From an uncultured Bacilli bacterium (GTDB lineage Bacteria > Bacillota_I > Bacilli_A > RF39 > UBA660), in contig CAKOIQ010000001.1 of NCBI GenBank assembly GCA_934086935.1, positions 30,836 to 94,835 on the forward strand: 64,000 bases of DNA, in the 5' to 3' direction. The translations under genes and the position numbers were made by a program. The notes beneath the pieces were generated by a model. It made no database searches and had not been told where the DNA came from. It was given only the letters and a program-made list of their open reading frames with translations. The stretch's first letter is position 1; each line of letters starts with the position of its first letter. Below are positions 35,631-44,950 of the stretch, in pieces.

Positions 35631-36383
35631 ATGGAGGGTTTATTTATAATTATTATTATCATTGTAGGTATTATTTTACTTAGATCTATTAGACAGGTTA
35701 ATGAATATGAACGTGGTGTTAAATTTAGATTTGGTAGATTTAATCGTATTATGAATCCGGGATGGAATTTAGTTTTACCAATTATTGAATCTATGAAAAA
35801 GGTTGATATTAGAACTAAAGCGGTTGATGTTCCTGAACAAGATGCGATTACTAAAGATAATGTCTCAATTAGAATTAATGCAGTTTTATATTATAAGATT
35901 TTTGATGCAAGTAAGGCTATAATTGCAGTTGAAAATTATAAGTATGCGGTTGCACAACTTGCTCAAACTACGATGCGTAATGCTGTTGGTGCGGTTTCTT
36001 TAGATGAACTTCTAGCAGAAAGAGATAAAATTTCTGAAGAAATTTGTAAGATTGTTGATGAAGCTACTGATCCTTGGGGTGTTAAAGTTGAAAATGTTGA
36101 ACTTAAAGATGTGGCTTTACCTGAGGAAATGAAACGTGTTATTGCTAAAGTTGCAGAAGCTGAAAGAGAAAAAGCTGCTGTTATTACTAAAGCTGCTGGT
36201 GAAGTTAAAGCTAGTGAAAATTTAGCTAAAGCTGCGGAAATTATGAGTAGTACACCTGGAGCATTACATTTAAGAACTTTATCTACTATTAATGATATTT
36301 CATCTGATCAATCTAATACAATTATTTTTGCTTTACCTATTGAAGTATTAGATGCTCTTAAGGGTAAGGCAGAAAAAAAATAA
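35631..36383 (+). CDS. SPFH-domain slipin (stomatin-like membrane protein)
   Basis: 250 residues from the ATG at 35631, set by AAAGGAG five nt upstream; earlier in-frame starts lack a site. One N-terminal membrane helix (3-17) is followed by the SPFH domain: VNEYERGVKFRFGRF, NPGWNLVLP, VDIRTKAVDVPEQDAITKDNV. A helical region (KRVIAKVAEAEREKAAVITKA) completes it. Slipins form oligomers that organise membrane microdomains and often pair with an NfeD protease-like partner, which is not seen here. Confidence 0.92.
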   Translation: MEGLFIIIIIIVGIILLRSIRQVNEYERGVKFRFGRFNRIMNPGWNLVLPIIESMKKVDIRTKAVDVPEQDAITKDNVSIRINAVLYYKIFDASKAIIAVENYKYAVAQLAQTTMRNAVGAVSLDELLAERDKISEEICKIVDEATDPWGVKVENVELKDVALPEEMKRVIAKVAEAEREKAAVITKAAGEVKASENLAKAAEIMSSTPGALHLRTLSTINDISSDQSNTIIFALPIEVLDALKGKAEKK

Positions 36384-36400
36384 CCTTCGGGTTATTTTTT
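36375..36400. terminator. Bidirectional terminator between slipin and nucleotidyltransferase genes
   Basis: AAAAAATAACC-TTCG-GGTTATTTTTT: a perfect stem with a stable TTCG tetraloop and T-runs on both strands, shared by two convergent genes. Confidence 0.9.
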
Positions 36401-37277
36401 ATTGCCATAAATTATTTGGATATAGTCCTTCTTTTATGTATTTATTTATTTTTTCTTTAACTAGTGGTAAATCTTCTCTATAAGTCATACCAAACCACTG
36501 GGCAGTTGTATTAATCATTTTTAATGTTAATTCATTTGATGTTATTTTATTTTGAATTAATTCAGGAATTAAATATTCATCTTTGGTTAGATCTTTAGCA
36601 TTTTTTATAAATTGTTTTAAGCCTGTTTCTAAATGATTGAATATATCTGGTGTAAATGCTAAGGCATTCATTGAAACTCTTGTATCTGTTGATATTTCTG
36701 TTAAATCATTTGTTCCTAGTTTAGTTGCAAAGATTTTATTATCTTTCTTTTCAATTAAAGACTCAGTTATTTTTGTAACTATATTATCTTTTTCTTCTAG
36801 TACTCCTCTTTTAACACTACCAGAATCGGTAATAGTTTTTAAGACATTATACCCTACTGTTCCACATTCATTAGGTTTAATATTAACTAAAAAGTCATGT
36901 AAAACTTTAAAGCAATCAGCACCATAATAGTCATCTGAATTAATAACAGCAAATGGTCCTTTAACAGTATCTTTAGTACATAATATTGCTTGAGCGGTTC
37001 CCCAAGGTTTAGTTCTTTCAATAGTTACTCCAGGGATATTTGGTTCTTGATAGACATACTCTACTTTAACGTGATGTTCTAATCTTTTACCTATTGTTTC
37101 TCTAAAAATTTCTTCTTGTTCTTTCTTGATGATTAAAACTACTCTATCGAATCCATTTTGAATTGCATCATAGATATTATAATCTATAATAAATTCTCCA
37201 TTTGGTCCGATTGGTTCAATTTGTTTTAAACCACCGAATCTTGAACCCATTCCGGCAGCCATGATAACTAAATCCAT
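36399..37277 (-). CDS. Sugar-nucleotide pyrophosphorylase-like nucleotidyltransferase
   Basis: 292 residues. MAAGMGSRFGGLKQ is the nucleotide-binding signature of sugar-1-phosphate nucleotidyltransferases, with INSDDYYG as the metal-binding motif. The length is close to UTP-glucose-1-phosphate uridylyltransferase, but the sugar cannot be told. It lies 16 nt after ffh in the same direction with AGGAGG. Confidence 0.82.
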   Translation of the reverse strand: MDLVIMAAGMGSRFGGLKQIEPIGPNGEFIIDYNIYDAIQNGFDRVVLIIKKEQEEIFRETIGKRLEHHVKVEYVYQEPNIPGVTIERTKPWGTAQAILCTKDTVKGPFAVINSDDYYGADCFKVLHDFLVNIKPNECGTVGYNVLKTITDSGSVKRGVLEEKDNIVTKITESLIEKKDNKIFATKLGTNDLTEISTDTRVSMNALAFTPDIFNHLETGLKQFIKNAKDLTKDEYLIPELIQNKITSNELTLKMINTTAQWFGMTYREDLPLVKEKINKYIKEGLYPNNLWQ

Positions 37278-37293
37278 TTAATTCCTCCTTTTT

Positions 37294-38601
37294 TTAAAAT
37301 GGCATTTTTAAGTTTCCATTACTCATTTGTTTCATCATTAATTTCATTTGTTCAAATTGTTTTAATAATCTATTTACTTCTTCAACGGTTCTTCCTGAGC
37401 CTTTAGCAATTCTTTGTTTTCTTGAGGCTTTTAAAACTTCTGGATGTCTTCTTTCATAAGGTGTCATGGATAAAACTATTGCTTCTACATGAGCCATATC
37501 TTTAGGGTTAATACTAATATTATTTAATCCCATATTACGGGCTCCTGGTAACATTTTAATGATATTTTCTAGAGGTCCTAGTTTACGAATTTGTTTCATA
37601 TTGGCAAGAAAATCTTCAAGGTCATATTTTCCAGTTTTCATTTTTTTAGCCATGTCTTTGGCTTCTTCTTCACTGATAGCATTTGAAGCTTTTTCTGCAA
37701 TTGAAAGAATATCTCCCATATCTAGAATTCTTTCAGCCATTCTTTCGGGATAAAATTCGGTTAAGCCATCTAATTTTTCAGAGTCACCAATAAACTTGAT
37801 AGGAATATTGGTTAAATGTCTTACGGATAAGGCTACTCCACCTTTGGTGTTTCCATCCATTTTAGTAAGAATGGCACTAGTAAGATTTAATTTTTCATTA
37901 AATCCTTTGATAACATTGATGGCATCTTGTCCCATCATAGCATCAATTACTAAGATTATTTCATGAGGTTGAACGATATCAGAAATATCTTTTAATTCAT
38001 TCATTAGGTTTTCATCGATGTGAAGACGTCCGGCAGTATCGATGATAATATAGTCGTTATTATTTTCTTGAGCATATTTTAAAGCATTAGTTACGATTGT
38101 TCTTGGATCAGTTTTTCCTTCTGTATAAACGGGAATATTTAAAGTTTTTCCAATTTCAACTAATTGGTCGATAGCAGCGGGTCTATAAATGTCACAAGCA
38201 ACTAACAATGGTTTCTTAGAATTTTTCTTTCTAACTAGGTTAGCTATTTTTCCACAGGTTGTGGTTTTTCCGGAACCTTGTAAACCAACTAACATAATTA
38301 TTGTAGGATTTTTAGTTGTTTCTAATGGTAAATAATTTTCTCCTAATAATGAGATTAATTCATCTTTAACTATTTTGATAAATAATTCTTCAGGTTTTAA
38401 GTTTTTTTCAACGTTTTGACCTAAAGCTTTTTCTTTAACGTTTTTAGTAAATTCTTTTACTACTTCGTAGTTTACATCGGCTTCAAGAAGTGCCATTCTT
38501 ATTTCTTTGATGGCATCTTGAATATTGTCTTCTGTAATTCTACCCATTCCTTTAATGTTTTTTATTGCATTTGATATTCTGTTTCCCATATATTCAAACA
38601 T
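37294..38601 (-). CDS. ffh: Signal recognition particle protein Ffh
   Basis: 435 residues: N domain, G domain with GLQGSGKTTT (about 106-115), DTAGRLHID and TKMDGNTKGG, then a Met-rich M domain ending KLMMKQMSNGNLKMPF. Ffh with 4.5S RNA brings membrane proteins to FtsY and the Sec channel. RQRIAKGSGRT is the RNA-binding segment. Confidence 0.97.
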   Translation of the reverse strand: MFEYMGNRISNAIKNIKGMGRITEDNIQDAIKEIRMALLEADVNYEVVKEFTKNVKEKALGQNVEKNLKPEELFIKIVKDELISLLGENYLPLETTKNPTIIMLVGLQGSGKTTTCGKIANLVRKKNSKKPLLVACDIYRPAAIDQLVEIGKTLNIPVYTEGKTDPRTIVTNALKYAQENNNDYIIIDTAGRLHIDENLMNELKDISDIVQPHEIILVIDAMMGQDAINVIKGFNEKLNLTSAILTKMDGNTKGGVALSVRHLTNIPIKFIGDSEKLDGLTEFYPERMAERILDMGDILSIAEKASNAISEEEAKDMAKKMKTGKYDLEDFLANMKQIRKLGPLENIIKMLPGARNMGLNNISINPKDMAHVEAIVLSMTPYERRHPEVLKASRKQRIAKGSGRTVEEVNRLLKQFEQMKLMMKQMSNGNLKMPF

Positions 38602-38608
38602 TTTTTAA

Positions 38609-39085
38609 TCACCTATTTCTATTATACAAAAAAAAGACTAAAAAGTCTTTATTTATCGCGCGTTTTTGATAATTAGAACTCCAAACATCACCAGAACCAT
38701 TCCAACTGACACTTAATGATGAACCTGCAACGCAAGATGTTGTTACATCATATTTTGAGGTTGTTGGAAATGTATTAGTTGTTACTCCATCTATTACTGA
38801 AATCACCTTAACATCTAGGTCACTAGTTGATTCAAATATTTGATTAGTTAATGGTAATGGATTAGTGTCATATCCTGCTCTTATAAATAATTGTATATAG
38901 TATGTAGTTGATAAGTTATTCTCAGTTGCTAAACCAATTATTCTAGTTTCAGTACTAACAATATTACCATTTACTGGCGATGATATTTCTTCATATCTAA
39001 CTTTTAATCCACTGGGAGTATCTATATAACTCGTACATGCACTTGTAGCACATACTTTATAAGTTAATTCATATTTCGTCATCAT
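38609..39085 (-). pseudogene. Fragment of a surface-protein gene between dnaE and ffh
   Basis: 158 codons from an internal ATG, with no ribosome binding site. The frame is open further upstream to about 39135 without a normal start. The product is beta-rich and Ser/Thr-rich with three Cys, like a piece of a secreted protein. At its 3' end the frame runs through a hairpin (AAAGACT/AGTCTTT at 38634-38651) and into the ffh ribosome binding site, so the real stop seems lost. I read it as a remnant. Confidence 0.55.
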
Positions 39086-39159
39086 ACTATTTAATGCAGT
39101 TATTTTGATACTATAAATGATTACATAATATTGAAGTATATCGAGTCAAGTTTCAATAT

Positions 39160-42018
39160 TTATTTTAATTTTTCTATTTTATTAACAATTATTTGATATT
39201 TATCATATCTTTTCTCAACATGACCTATAATTTTTAAAAGGTCACCTACTTTAATTAAATTAGCATAGGCTATTTTATTAGGAAATATTGTATAACTTAA
39301 AGAACCGGTTTCATCAGATATTTCTAAGAAAGCCATAGTATCATTATTTTTAGTTTTGATGGTTTTAATGTTTTCTAATAAACCGACTGTAGTAATATTT
39401 TTATCGAAATAATCTTTAATATTTATTATTTTTATTTCATTATACTTACTTGCGGGATGATTAGATACATAGAAACCAAAAAGATCTAGTTCTTTATTCA
39501 TCAATTCATTTGATGGAAATTCTTCGTATATTTCAAGATTTGGTTTGGTAACAAGATTACTTTCTAAACCACTTACTAATTCAGCGTATATTAATGCGGG
39601 CTTAATATTATTTATAAGGGTATTTCTAGTTTGATTAAATGAATCTAAAGCACCAGCATATATTAATGTTTCAATTGTTTTAGCATTAATATTTTTGTTA
39701 TAGATTCTTGCAACAAAATCAAAAAAATCTTGATATGGTGCTTTTTTTCTTTCTTCAAATATTTCTTTTGATACAACATCTCCAATATTTTTAATTACTC
39801 TAAGAGGCATGATTATATCATTATTAATGTAGTAATTGTATGAACTTATATTGATGTCTGGTTTAACTATTTTAATATTTAAAGACTTTGCTTCATCAAT
39901 ATATTCTTTAGTTTTAGTGACAGAACCTATATTAATATTTAATAAACTTGAATAAAATATTTTAGGATATATTACTTTTAGATACATCATTTGATAGCCA
40001 ACTAAAGCATACGCAACTGAGTGAGATTTGTTAAAACCATAATTAGCAAACTTTAAGATTAAATCATATATTTTAGTGCTGATTTCTTTTGAATAACCAT
40101 TTTTAGAAGCTCTTAAAATAAATTTTTCTTTTTCTTCTAAAATTATTTTTTCTTTCTTTTTAGAGATTGCTCTTCTGATTAAATCGGCTTCTGACATTTT
40201 ATAGGATGCAATGGTTCTAAAGATTTGCATGATTTGTTCTTGATAAACAATGATTCCATATGTTTCTTTTAGAATTGGTTCTAAAGCTGGGACGATGTAC
40301 TCTACTTTTTCTTTACCTTCTTTTCTTTTAATGAAGGAATCAATATTTTGCATAGGTCCTGGTCTAAATAATGCTAAGGCTACCACTAAATCATTAAATG
40401 AATTAGGTTTTAATTTTCTTAGAAAGTTTTTCATACCGCTACTTTCAAATTGAAAGATACCAGTTGTATTAGCAGTTTTAAATCTATTTAAGACTTCTTC
40501 ATTATTTAAATCTATGTTATTAATATTTATTTTGTTTGGTAATTTATCAATGATGCTAGCCATAGTTGTTAAATCTTTAATGGCTAGGAAATCCATTTTA
40601 AGTAAACCTAATGATTCTAAATAATTCATGGTGTAACCAGTAAGGTATACTTCTCCACTTTTATTAATAGGAATAATATCATCTAAATCTTCTTTAGAAA
40701 TAACAACACCAGCAGCATGAGTACTGATATGTTTTTTTAATCCTTCTAATTTTAGAGATTCATAATATACTTGTTTTATTTTTTTGTCAGTATTCAAAAT
40801 CTTAATTATTTCTTCAGTTAGATTTTCTTTTAATGTTTTTTTAGGATCAATTAATTTATTTATTTTAGAAATATCAATATTTAATATTTTGGATACGTTT
40901 AATAGTACTTGTTTAGAGGCAAGAGTTCCATAAGTCATGATTGGCATTACTCTTTTAGAACCATATCTTTCTTTAACATAGTCGATAACTAAGTGTCTTT
41001 TAGATGCATCAAAGTCAATGTCAATATCAGGCATTGTTACTCTTTCTGGGTTTAGAAATCTTTCAAATAATAAATTATATTTTAAAGGGTCAATCGCAGT
41101 TATTCCTAGTGAATAAGTAACTAAAGAGCCAGCTGCTGAACCTCTACCAGGACCAATATAAATATTATTTTTAATTGAATATTTAACGTAATCATAAACA
41201 ATTAAAAAGTAATCAACAAAATTCATTTTATTTATAACATCTAATTCATAAAGAAGTCTTTCTTGATATTCTTTAGGAACATTACCATTTAATCTTTTAG
41301 TTAGTCCTTTAATAGATAAAGTTTTTAAATAAGAAAAACTATCTTTGATATTTTCATCATAATGTGGGATTAGGTTTTTACTTGGAGATATTTTGATGTT
41401 TACCTCATTTATTAATTCATCAGCATCTTCAGTAATATGAAGATAATTATTAGAATAATCAATATCTTGGTAAGTGTCATAGGTTAAATTATCTTTAATC
41501 ATGTTTAGATAGTTTAGATATTTAGTATCTTCTTTGGTTAAAGATAAAGCTTGGTTAAAGTAAATTATTTTGTTTGTTATGATCATGGCTGATTGTTTTT
41601 CTTGTTTAGTTTGATAACCAATAAAGATGTTCTTTGTTATAGTTTTTAATTCGTCATATAGTTTAATTGAAACATATGGTAAAACAATTATTAGATTATT
41701 GATGTATTTTTTTAAGTCATTTATAGTTATAGGATTATCTAAAATTATAGTATTTATTTTAAATAAGTTATGTAATCCTTGTTCATCTTTGGCATATAGA
41801 TATATTTTACTGTCTTGATAGTTTACTTCGAGAGCCACTAAGGGTTTTATATTGTTTTTTTGGCATTCTAAAATGAATTCCATTGATGATGATAAGTTGT
41901 CGTCAATGATACCTAGTGCTTCAATTGAATTATTTTTGGCATATGAAATTAAGTCTGGTATTTTAATAAGACTTGATAAGATTGTATAATCAGTTTTAAT
42001 ACTTAGACATGATTTCAT
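39160..42018 (-). CDS. dnaE: DNA polymerase III alpha subunit DnaE
   Basis: 952 residues from the ATG at 42018, set by GGAGG; a longer reading to 42075 has no site. The polymerase core has GPGRGSAAGSLV and the catalytic PDIDIDFDASKR, followed by the fingers, helix-hairpin-helix and an OB-fold with VGLLENIKTIKTKNNDTMAFLEISDETG. The N-terminal PHP domain is present but lacks the usual metal-binding His residues (SIKTDYT in place of HVHSEYS; DDN in place of DHG), so it is probably not catalytic. DnaE extends primers at the replication fork next to PolC in Bacilli. It is shorter than Bacillus DnaE (~1115). Confidence 0.95.
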   Translation of the reverse strand: MKSCLSIKTDYTILSSLIKIPDLISYAKNNSIEALGIIDDNLSSSMEFILECQKNNIKPLVALEVNYQDSKIYLYAKDEQGLHNLFKINTIILDNPITINDLKKYINNLIIVLPYVSIKLYDELKTITKNIFIGYQTKQEKQSAMIITNKIIYFNQALSLTKEDTKYLNYLNMIKDNLTYDTYQDIDYSNNYLHITEDADELINEVNIKISPSKNLIPHYDENIKDSFSYLKTLSIKGLTKRLNGNVPKEYQERLLYELDVINKMNFVDYFLIVYDYVKYSIKNNIYIGPGRGSAAGSLVTYSLGITAIDPLKYNLLFERFLNPERVTMPDIDIDFDASKRHLVIDYVKERYGSKRVMPIMTYGTLASKQVLLNVSKILNIDISKINKLIDPKKTLKENLTEEIIKILNTDKKIKQVYYESLKLEGLKKHISTHAAGVVISKEDLDDIIPINKSGEVYLTGYTMNYLESLGLLKMDFLAIKDLTTMASIIDKLPNKININNIDLNNEEVLNRFKTANTTGIFQFESSGMKNFLRKLKPNSFNDLVVALALFRPGPMQNIDSFIKRKEGKEKVEYIVPALEPILKETYGIIVYQEQIMQIFRTIASYKMSEADLIRRAISKKKEKIILEEKEKFILRASKNGYSKEISTKIYDLILKFANYGFNKSHSVAYALVGYQMMYLKVIYPKIFYSSLLNINIGSVTKTKEYIDEAKSLNIKIVKPDINISSYNYYINNDIIMPLRVIKNIGDVVSKEIFEERKKAPYQDFFDFVARIYNKNINAKTIETLIYAGALDSFNQTRNTLINNIKPALIYAELVSGLESNLVTKPNLEIYEEFPSNELMNKELDLFGFYVSNHPASKYNEIKIINIKDYFDKNITTVGLLENIKTIKTKNNDTMAFLEISDETGSLSYTIFPNKIAYANLIKVGDLLKIIGHVEKRYDKYQIIVNKIEKLK

Positions 42019-42061
42019 ATAAGCCTCCCTATGACAATTATAACATAAATAGTTAAAATCA

Positions 42062-42091
42062 TTGACATTTATCAAGAATATATGGTAAAAT
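42062..42091 (+). promoter_or_regulatory. Promoter of rpmB
   Basis: -35 TTGACA (42062-42067), 18-nt spacer, -10 TAAAAT (42086-42091). A minus-strand extended -10 for dnaE (TGTTATAAT near 42040) lies about 20 nt to its left, so the two promoters are divergent and close. Confidence 0.8.
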
Positions 42092-42122
42092 CATAAAGAA
42101 TTTTGATTAAGGAGGAAGACCT

Positions 42123-42290
42123 ATGGCTAAAAATGTATTAAAAGCTAAACCTTTATTTGTAAAGTTAAGTTCTCATGCAAATAATAAAACAAATAGTAGA
42201 CAAAATCCTAATTTACAAACTTATAAAATTAATGGAGTAAAAGTTAGATTAACTGCAAGAGCTGCTAGAACATTAAAGAAAAATGCTTAA
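42123..42290 (+). CDS. rpmB: 50S ribosomal protein L28
   Basis: 55 residues, a short L28. KPLFVKLSSHANNKTNSRQNPNLQTYKI and RLTARAARTLKKNA match the family core. The usual N-terminal CxxTGK start is altered (MAKNVLKAKP), so the zinc-type Cys residues are absent. AAGGAGGAAGACCT precedes the ATG. It stands alone between a strong promoter and a terminator. Confidence 0.93.
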   Translation: MAKNVLKAKPLFVKLSSHANNKTNSRQNPNLQTYKINGVKVRLTARAARTLKKNA

Positions 42291-42314
42291 AATAACTATT
42301 AAGTTATTTTTTTT
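42291..42314 (+). terminator. Intrinsic terminator of rpmB
   Basis: AATAACT/AGTTATT hairpin with a 4-nt loop and seven T, starting right after the stop codon. Confidence 0.85.
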
Positions 42315-42318
42315 ATGA

Positions 42319-42350
42319 TAAAAAGAACTTTATTCAAGTTCTTTTTTCTT
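42319..42350 (-). terminator. Intrinsic terminator of ezrA
   Basis: AAAAGAACTT/AAGTTCTTTT with a 5-nt loop. The stem overlaps the last codons of ezrA. Confidence 0.8.
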
Positions 42351-44072
42351 TTCTTTGGAAATCTCTAAGATTTTTTTATGAATTGTTGGATCAGCTTCAG
42401 AGATGGCATTAATAGCATGTTCTAGAGACTCTTTGTATTTGCCTTCAAAGAAGCAATTTTCAGCTTTGGTTAATCCATTATCTATTTTGATAGTAGTTCT
42501 AAAACGATTACCATAAACGATTGTTTCTTCGGCTAAGGAAGCATTTTTAATAATTTCAACAGTGTTTTTATATAGTTTTAAAACTAAATCTCTAGCAGTA
42601 TCTACTCTTAAATTTAATGTTTTAATTGAAATTGGTTTTTTACTTAATTCGTCAATCATAATATCTAGAGCGTCATTGGCTTCTGATAATTCAATATAGT
42701 ATGTTTTAGGAACTACTGGTAGTTTATAACTATTGATGCGATCTTTACTATCTTTTAGGATCATTTTAATTTCGGTTAATTGATCACGTGCTCTTAATTC
42801 ATCTTCTTTTAAACTGCTTAAATTTTTAATAGTTAGTTCTAATTTTTCTTCATCGACAGCGAGTTTAGAAGATAAATTTTCAAGTTCTTTATTTAATTTA
42901 GAGAAAGCAAATGATTTACTGCGATAGTTTTCAACTATTATTTCATAATCATTTTGAATAGCTTTAACGCTTAGATTTAATTCATCTATTATTTTAACGT
43001 CATCATCAGTTAAATCATAACTATATTTTATGTCTTCGATTTTTGATGATAATGTTTTAATTATTTCTAATAGTTTTTTACATTTAATAGCAATTTTACG
43101 TGAGTTTTCTTCATACTCTTTTTTACATACTCTTTCATTGTCAAAATCATTATAAAGTGATTCGAAGTAAGATAAAATTGTTTTTAATTCAAAGATTGAA
43201 TCAGCTAGATTTAATACTTTTAAACGATCAAAGACATCAGCTATTTTCTTTTCTGATTCAGAAATATTATAATCAATATTTAAGTAATCTAAGACATAGC
43301 CTTCTTTAGTCATTTTATTATAAATATTACGAATATCTTCAATTTTTGATGGGATTAATTTTTTACCCATTAAGATTATTGTAGGTGCTTCATTAACAAC
43401 TATTTCAATATTACCGATGTTATCACCTAGAGCTTTAACAATTTTTGGTGCTTCAGTATAGTCATTGTTTTCCATAGCTATTTCAAAAGCATTAAATAAT
43501 TTATCGATGTTTTCAAATTGTAGTTCAATAGTTTTAGAGATTGATTCATAATCATCTTTATGATTATTATATTTTAAATAGATATCACGGTAATCTTTTT
43601 TTAGTTTAGTTACAATTTCTCTATTTTTAGTTTCTGATAAAGATATTTCTCTAATTTCTTTAAGTAAGAATTCACTTTTAGCTTTAACATAGTAGATTTC
43701 TAATTCTAATTTAGCACTCGCTTCATTGATATCTTTTCTTTTTTTAGTTTTGATAAGTTCATCTAAATCATTTAATTCATTAGTTAAAGTGGGAATATCA
43801 ATATCTTTGATTTGTTTGTATCTTTTTTGCCATGATGCATATTTTTTTTCTAGTTCTTTATTATTAATTAAAGAAGATACTTTATTTAACTCAGTTAAGA
43901 TATTACCAGAAATGATTAGATTTTTATTACGTTCAAGTTTGGATAATAATTCTTCATATTTCTTTTTGTTATGTTTATTTATAAGCACTAAAACAACGAC
44001 AATTAATATAATTGCCACAACTCCATAAACGATACCAAGAATTATATATGTTTTATCACTCACTTGAATCAT
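42330..44072 (-). CDS. ezrA: Septation ring regulator EzrA
   Basis: About 580 residues; the start is taken at the ATG 44072, with a GTG at 44063 as an alternative. One N-terminal membrane helix is followed by long coiled-coil spectrin-like repeats over the whole cytoplasmic part, with DIPTLTNELNDLDELIKTKK and EAPTIILMGKKLIPSKIEDI as family-like segments. EzrA binds FtsZ and controls Z-ring number and wall synthesis in low-GC Gram-positives. A reading from 44159 would overlap mutM and is unlikely. Confidence 0.87.
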   Translation of the reverse strand: MIQVSDKTYIILGIVYGVVAIILIVVVLVLINKHNKKKYEELLSKLERNKNLIISGNILTELNKVSSLINNKELEKKYASWQKRYKQIKDIDIPTLTNELNDLDELIKTKKRKDINEASAKLELEIYYVKAKSEFLLKEIREISLSETKNREIVTKLKKDYRDIYLKYNNHKDDYESISKTIELQFENIDKLFNAFEIAMENNDYTEAPKIVKALGDNIGNIEIVVNEAPTIILMGKKLIPSKIEDIRNIYNKMTKEGYVLDYLNIDYNISESEKKIADVFDRLKVLNLADSIFELKTILSYFESLYNDFDNERVCKKEYEENSRKIAIKCKKLLEIIKTLSSKIEDIKYSYDLTDDDVKIIDELNLSVKAIQNDYEIIVENYRSKSFAFSKLNKELENLSSKLAVDEEKLELTIKNLSSLKEDELRARDQLTEIKMILKDSKDRINSYKLPVVPKTYYIELSEANDALDIMIDELSKKPISIKTLNLRVDTARDLVLKLYKNTVEIIKNASLAEETIVYGNRFRTTIKIDNGLTKAENCFFEGKYKESLEHAINAISEADPTIHKKILEISKEKKKELE

Positions 44073-44137
44073 CCCTATAATATATATTACCATAAAATAA
44101 TAAGAAAAAAAACTATTTCTTTTGGGAAATAGTCTAG

Positions 44138-44944
44138 TTATTTTTGACAATTCGGACAATAATAAGTACTTCGTCCACCTACTTTAATATTTTTGATTGG
44201 GGTATTACATTGGGTGCAGGGTTCATTTTCTTTTTTATGTACATTTAAAAATTCTTGATATGAACCAGTTACACCTAGTGATGATGTATAACTTTTAATA
44301 GTTGTTCCACCATAAGTGATAGCTTTATTTAATATTGATATTGAGTTGTCAATTATACTTTGAAATTCTTGTTCATTTAATTTTTTTGCTGGCTTTAAGG
44401 GATTTATTTTTGATGCATATAGTACTTCGTTGGCATAAATATTGCCTAAACCAGAGATAATTGTTTGATCAAGTAAAGCTTCTTTAATAGGAATGTTTTT
44501 GGTACTTAATTTATTTTTTAAATAAGTAGATGTCATTTCTTTAGAAAATGGCTCAAGGCCTAATTTATGAAGACTTTCATAGGAGTCAGGATTTGTAGTT
44601 AGATACATTCTACCGAACTTTCTAGTATCATGATATCTTAAAGAAATTGAACCAAATTCAATTATGATGTGTTCATGTTTAATAATAGGATCATTAATAT
44701 TTTTAATAAAATATTTACCTTCCATTCTTAGATGACTTATTAAATATAAATTATTAAAATCAAAGATTAGATATTTGCCTTTAGTGCTGATATCTTTTAG
44801 TTCATGACCAATTAGATTAGTTAAATCTAAACTTGATGGTTCAATTATTTTGGAATAAATTATTTTGATGTTAGTAACTTTTTGATGTAATAAATTCTTT
44901 TTTAGAACTTTGGCAACAGTTCTTACTTCTGGTAATTCTGGCAT
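44138..44944 (-). CDS. mutM: Formamidopyrimidine-DNA glycosylase (Fpg/MutM)
   Basis: 268 residues. It starts MPELPEVRTV with the catalytic Pro2/Glu3, has the Lys region in the helix-two-turn-helix part (ISGLGNIYANEVLY), and ends with a zinc finger (CTQC...CPNC). The enzyme removes 8-oxoguanine and formamidopyrimidines. It lies 7 nt after polA, a common repair-gene pairing in Bacilli. Confidence 0.97.
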   Translation of the reverse strand: MPELPEVRTVAKVLKKNLLHQKVTNIKIIYSKIIEPSSLDLTNLIGHELKDISTKGKYLIFDFNNLYLISHLRMEGKYFIKNINDPIIKHEHIIIEFGSISLRYHDTRKFGRMYLTTNPDSYESLHKLGLEPFSKEMTSTYLKNKLSTKNIPIKEALLDQTIISGLGNIYANEVLYASKINPLKPAKKLNEQEFQSIIDNSISILNKAITYGGTTIKSYTSSLGVTGSYQEFLNVHKKENEPCTQCNTPIKNIKVGGRSTYYCPNCQK

Positions 44945-44950
44945 GCTAAC

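Noticed and set aside
42040..42122. Riboswitch or leader peptide before rpmB
   Set aside because: Only about 25 nt lie between the predicted transcription start and the ATG, too short for a riboswitch.
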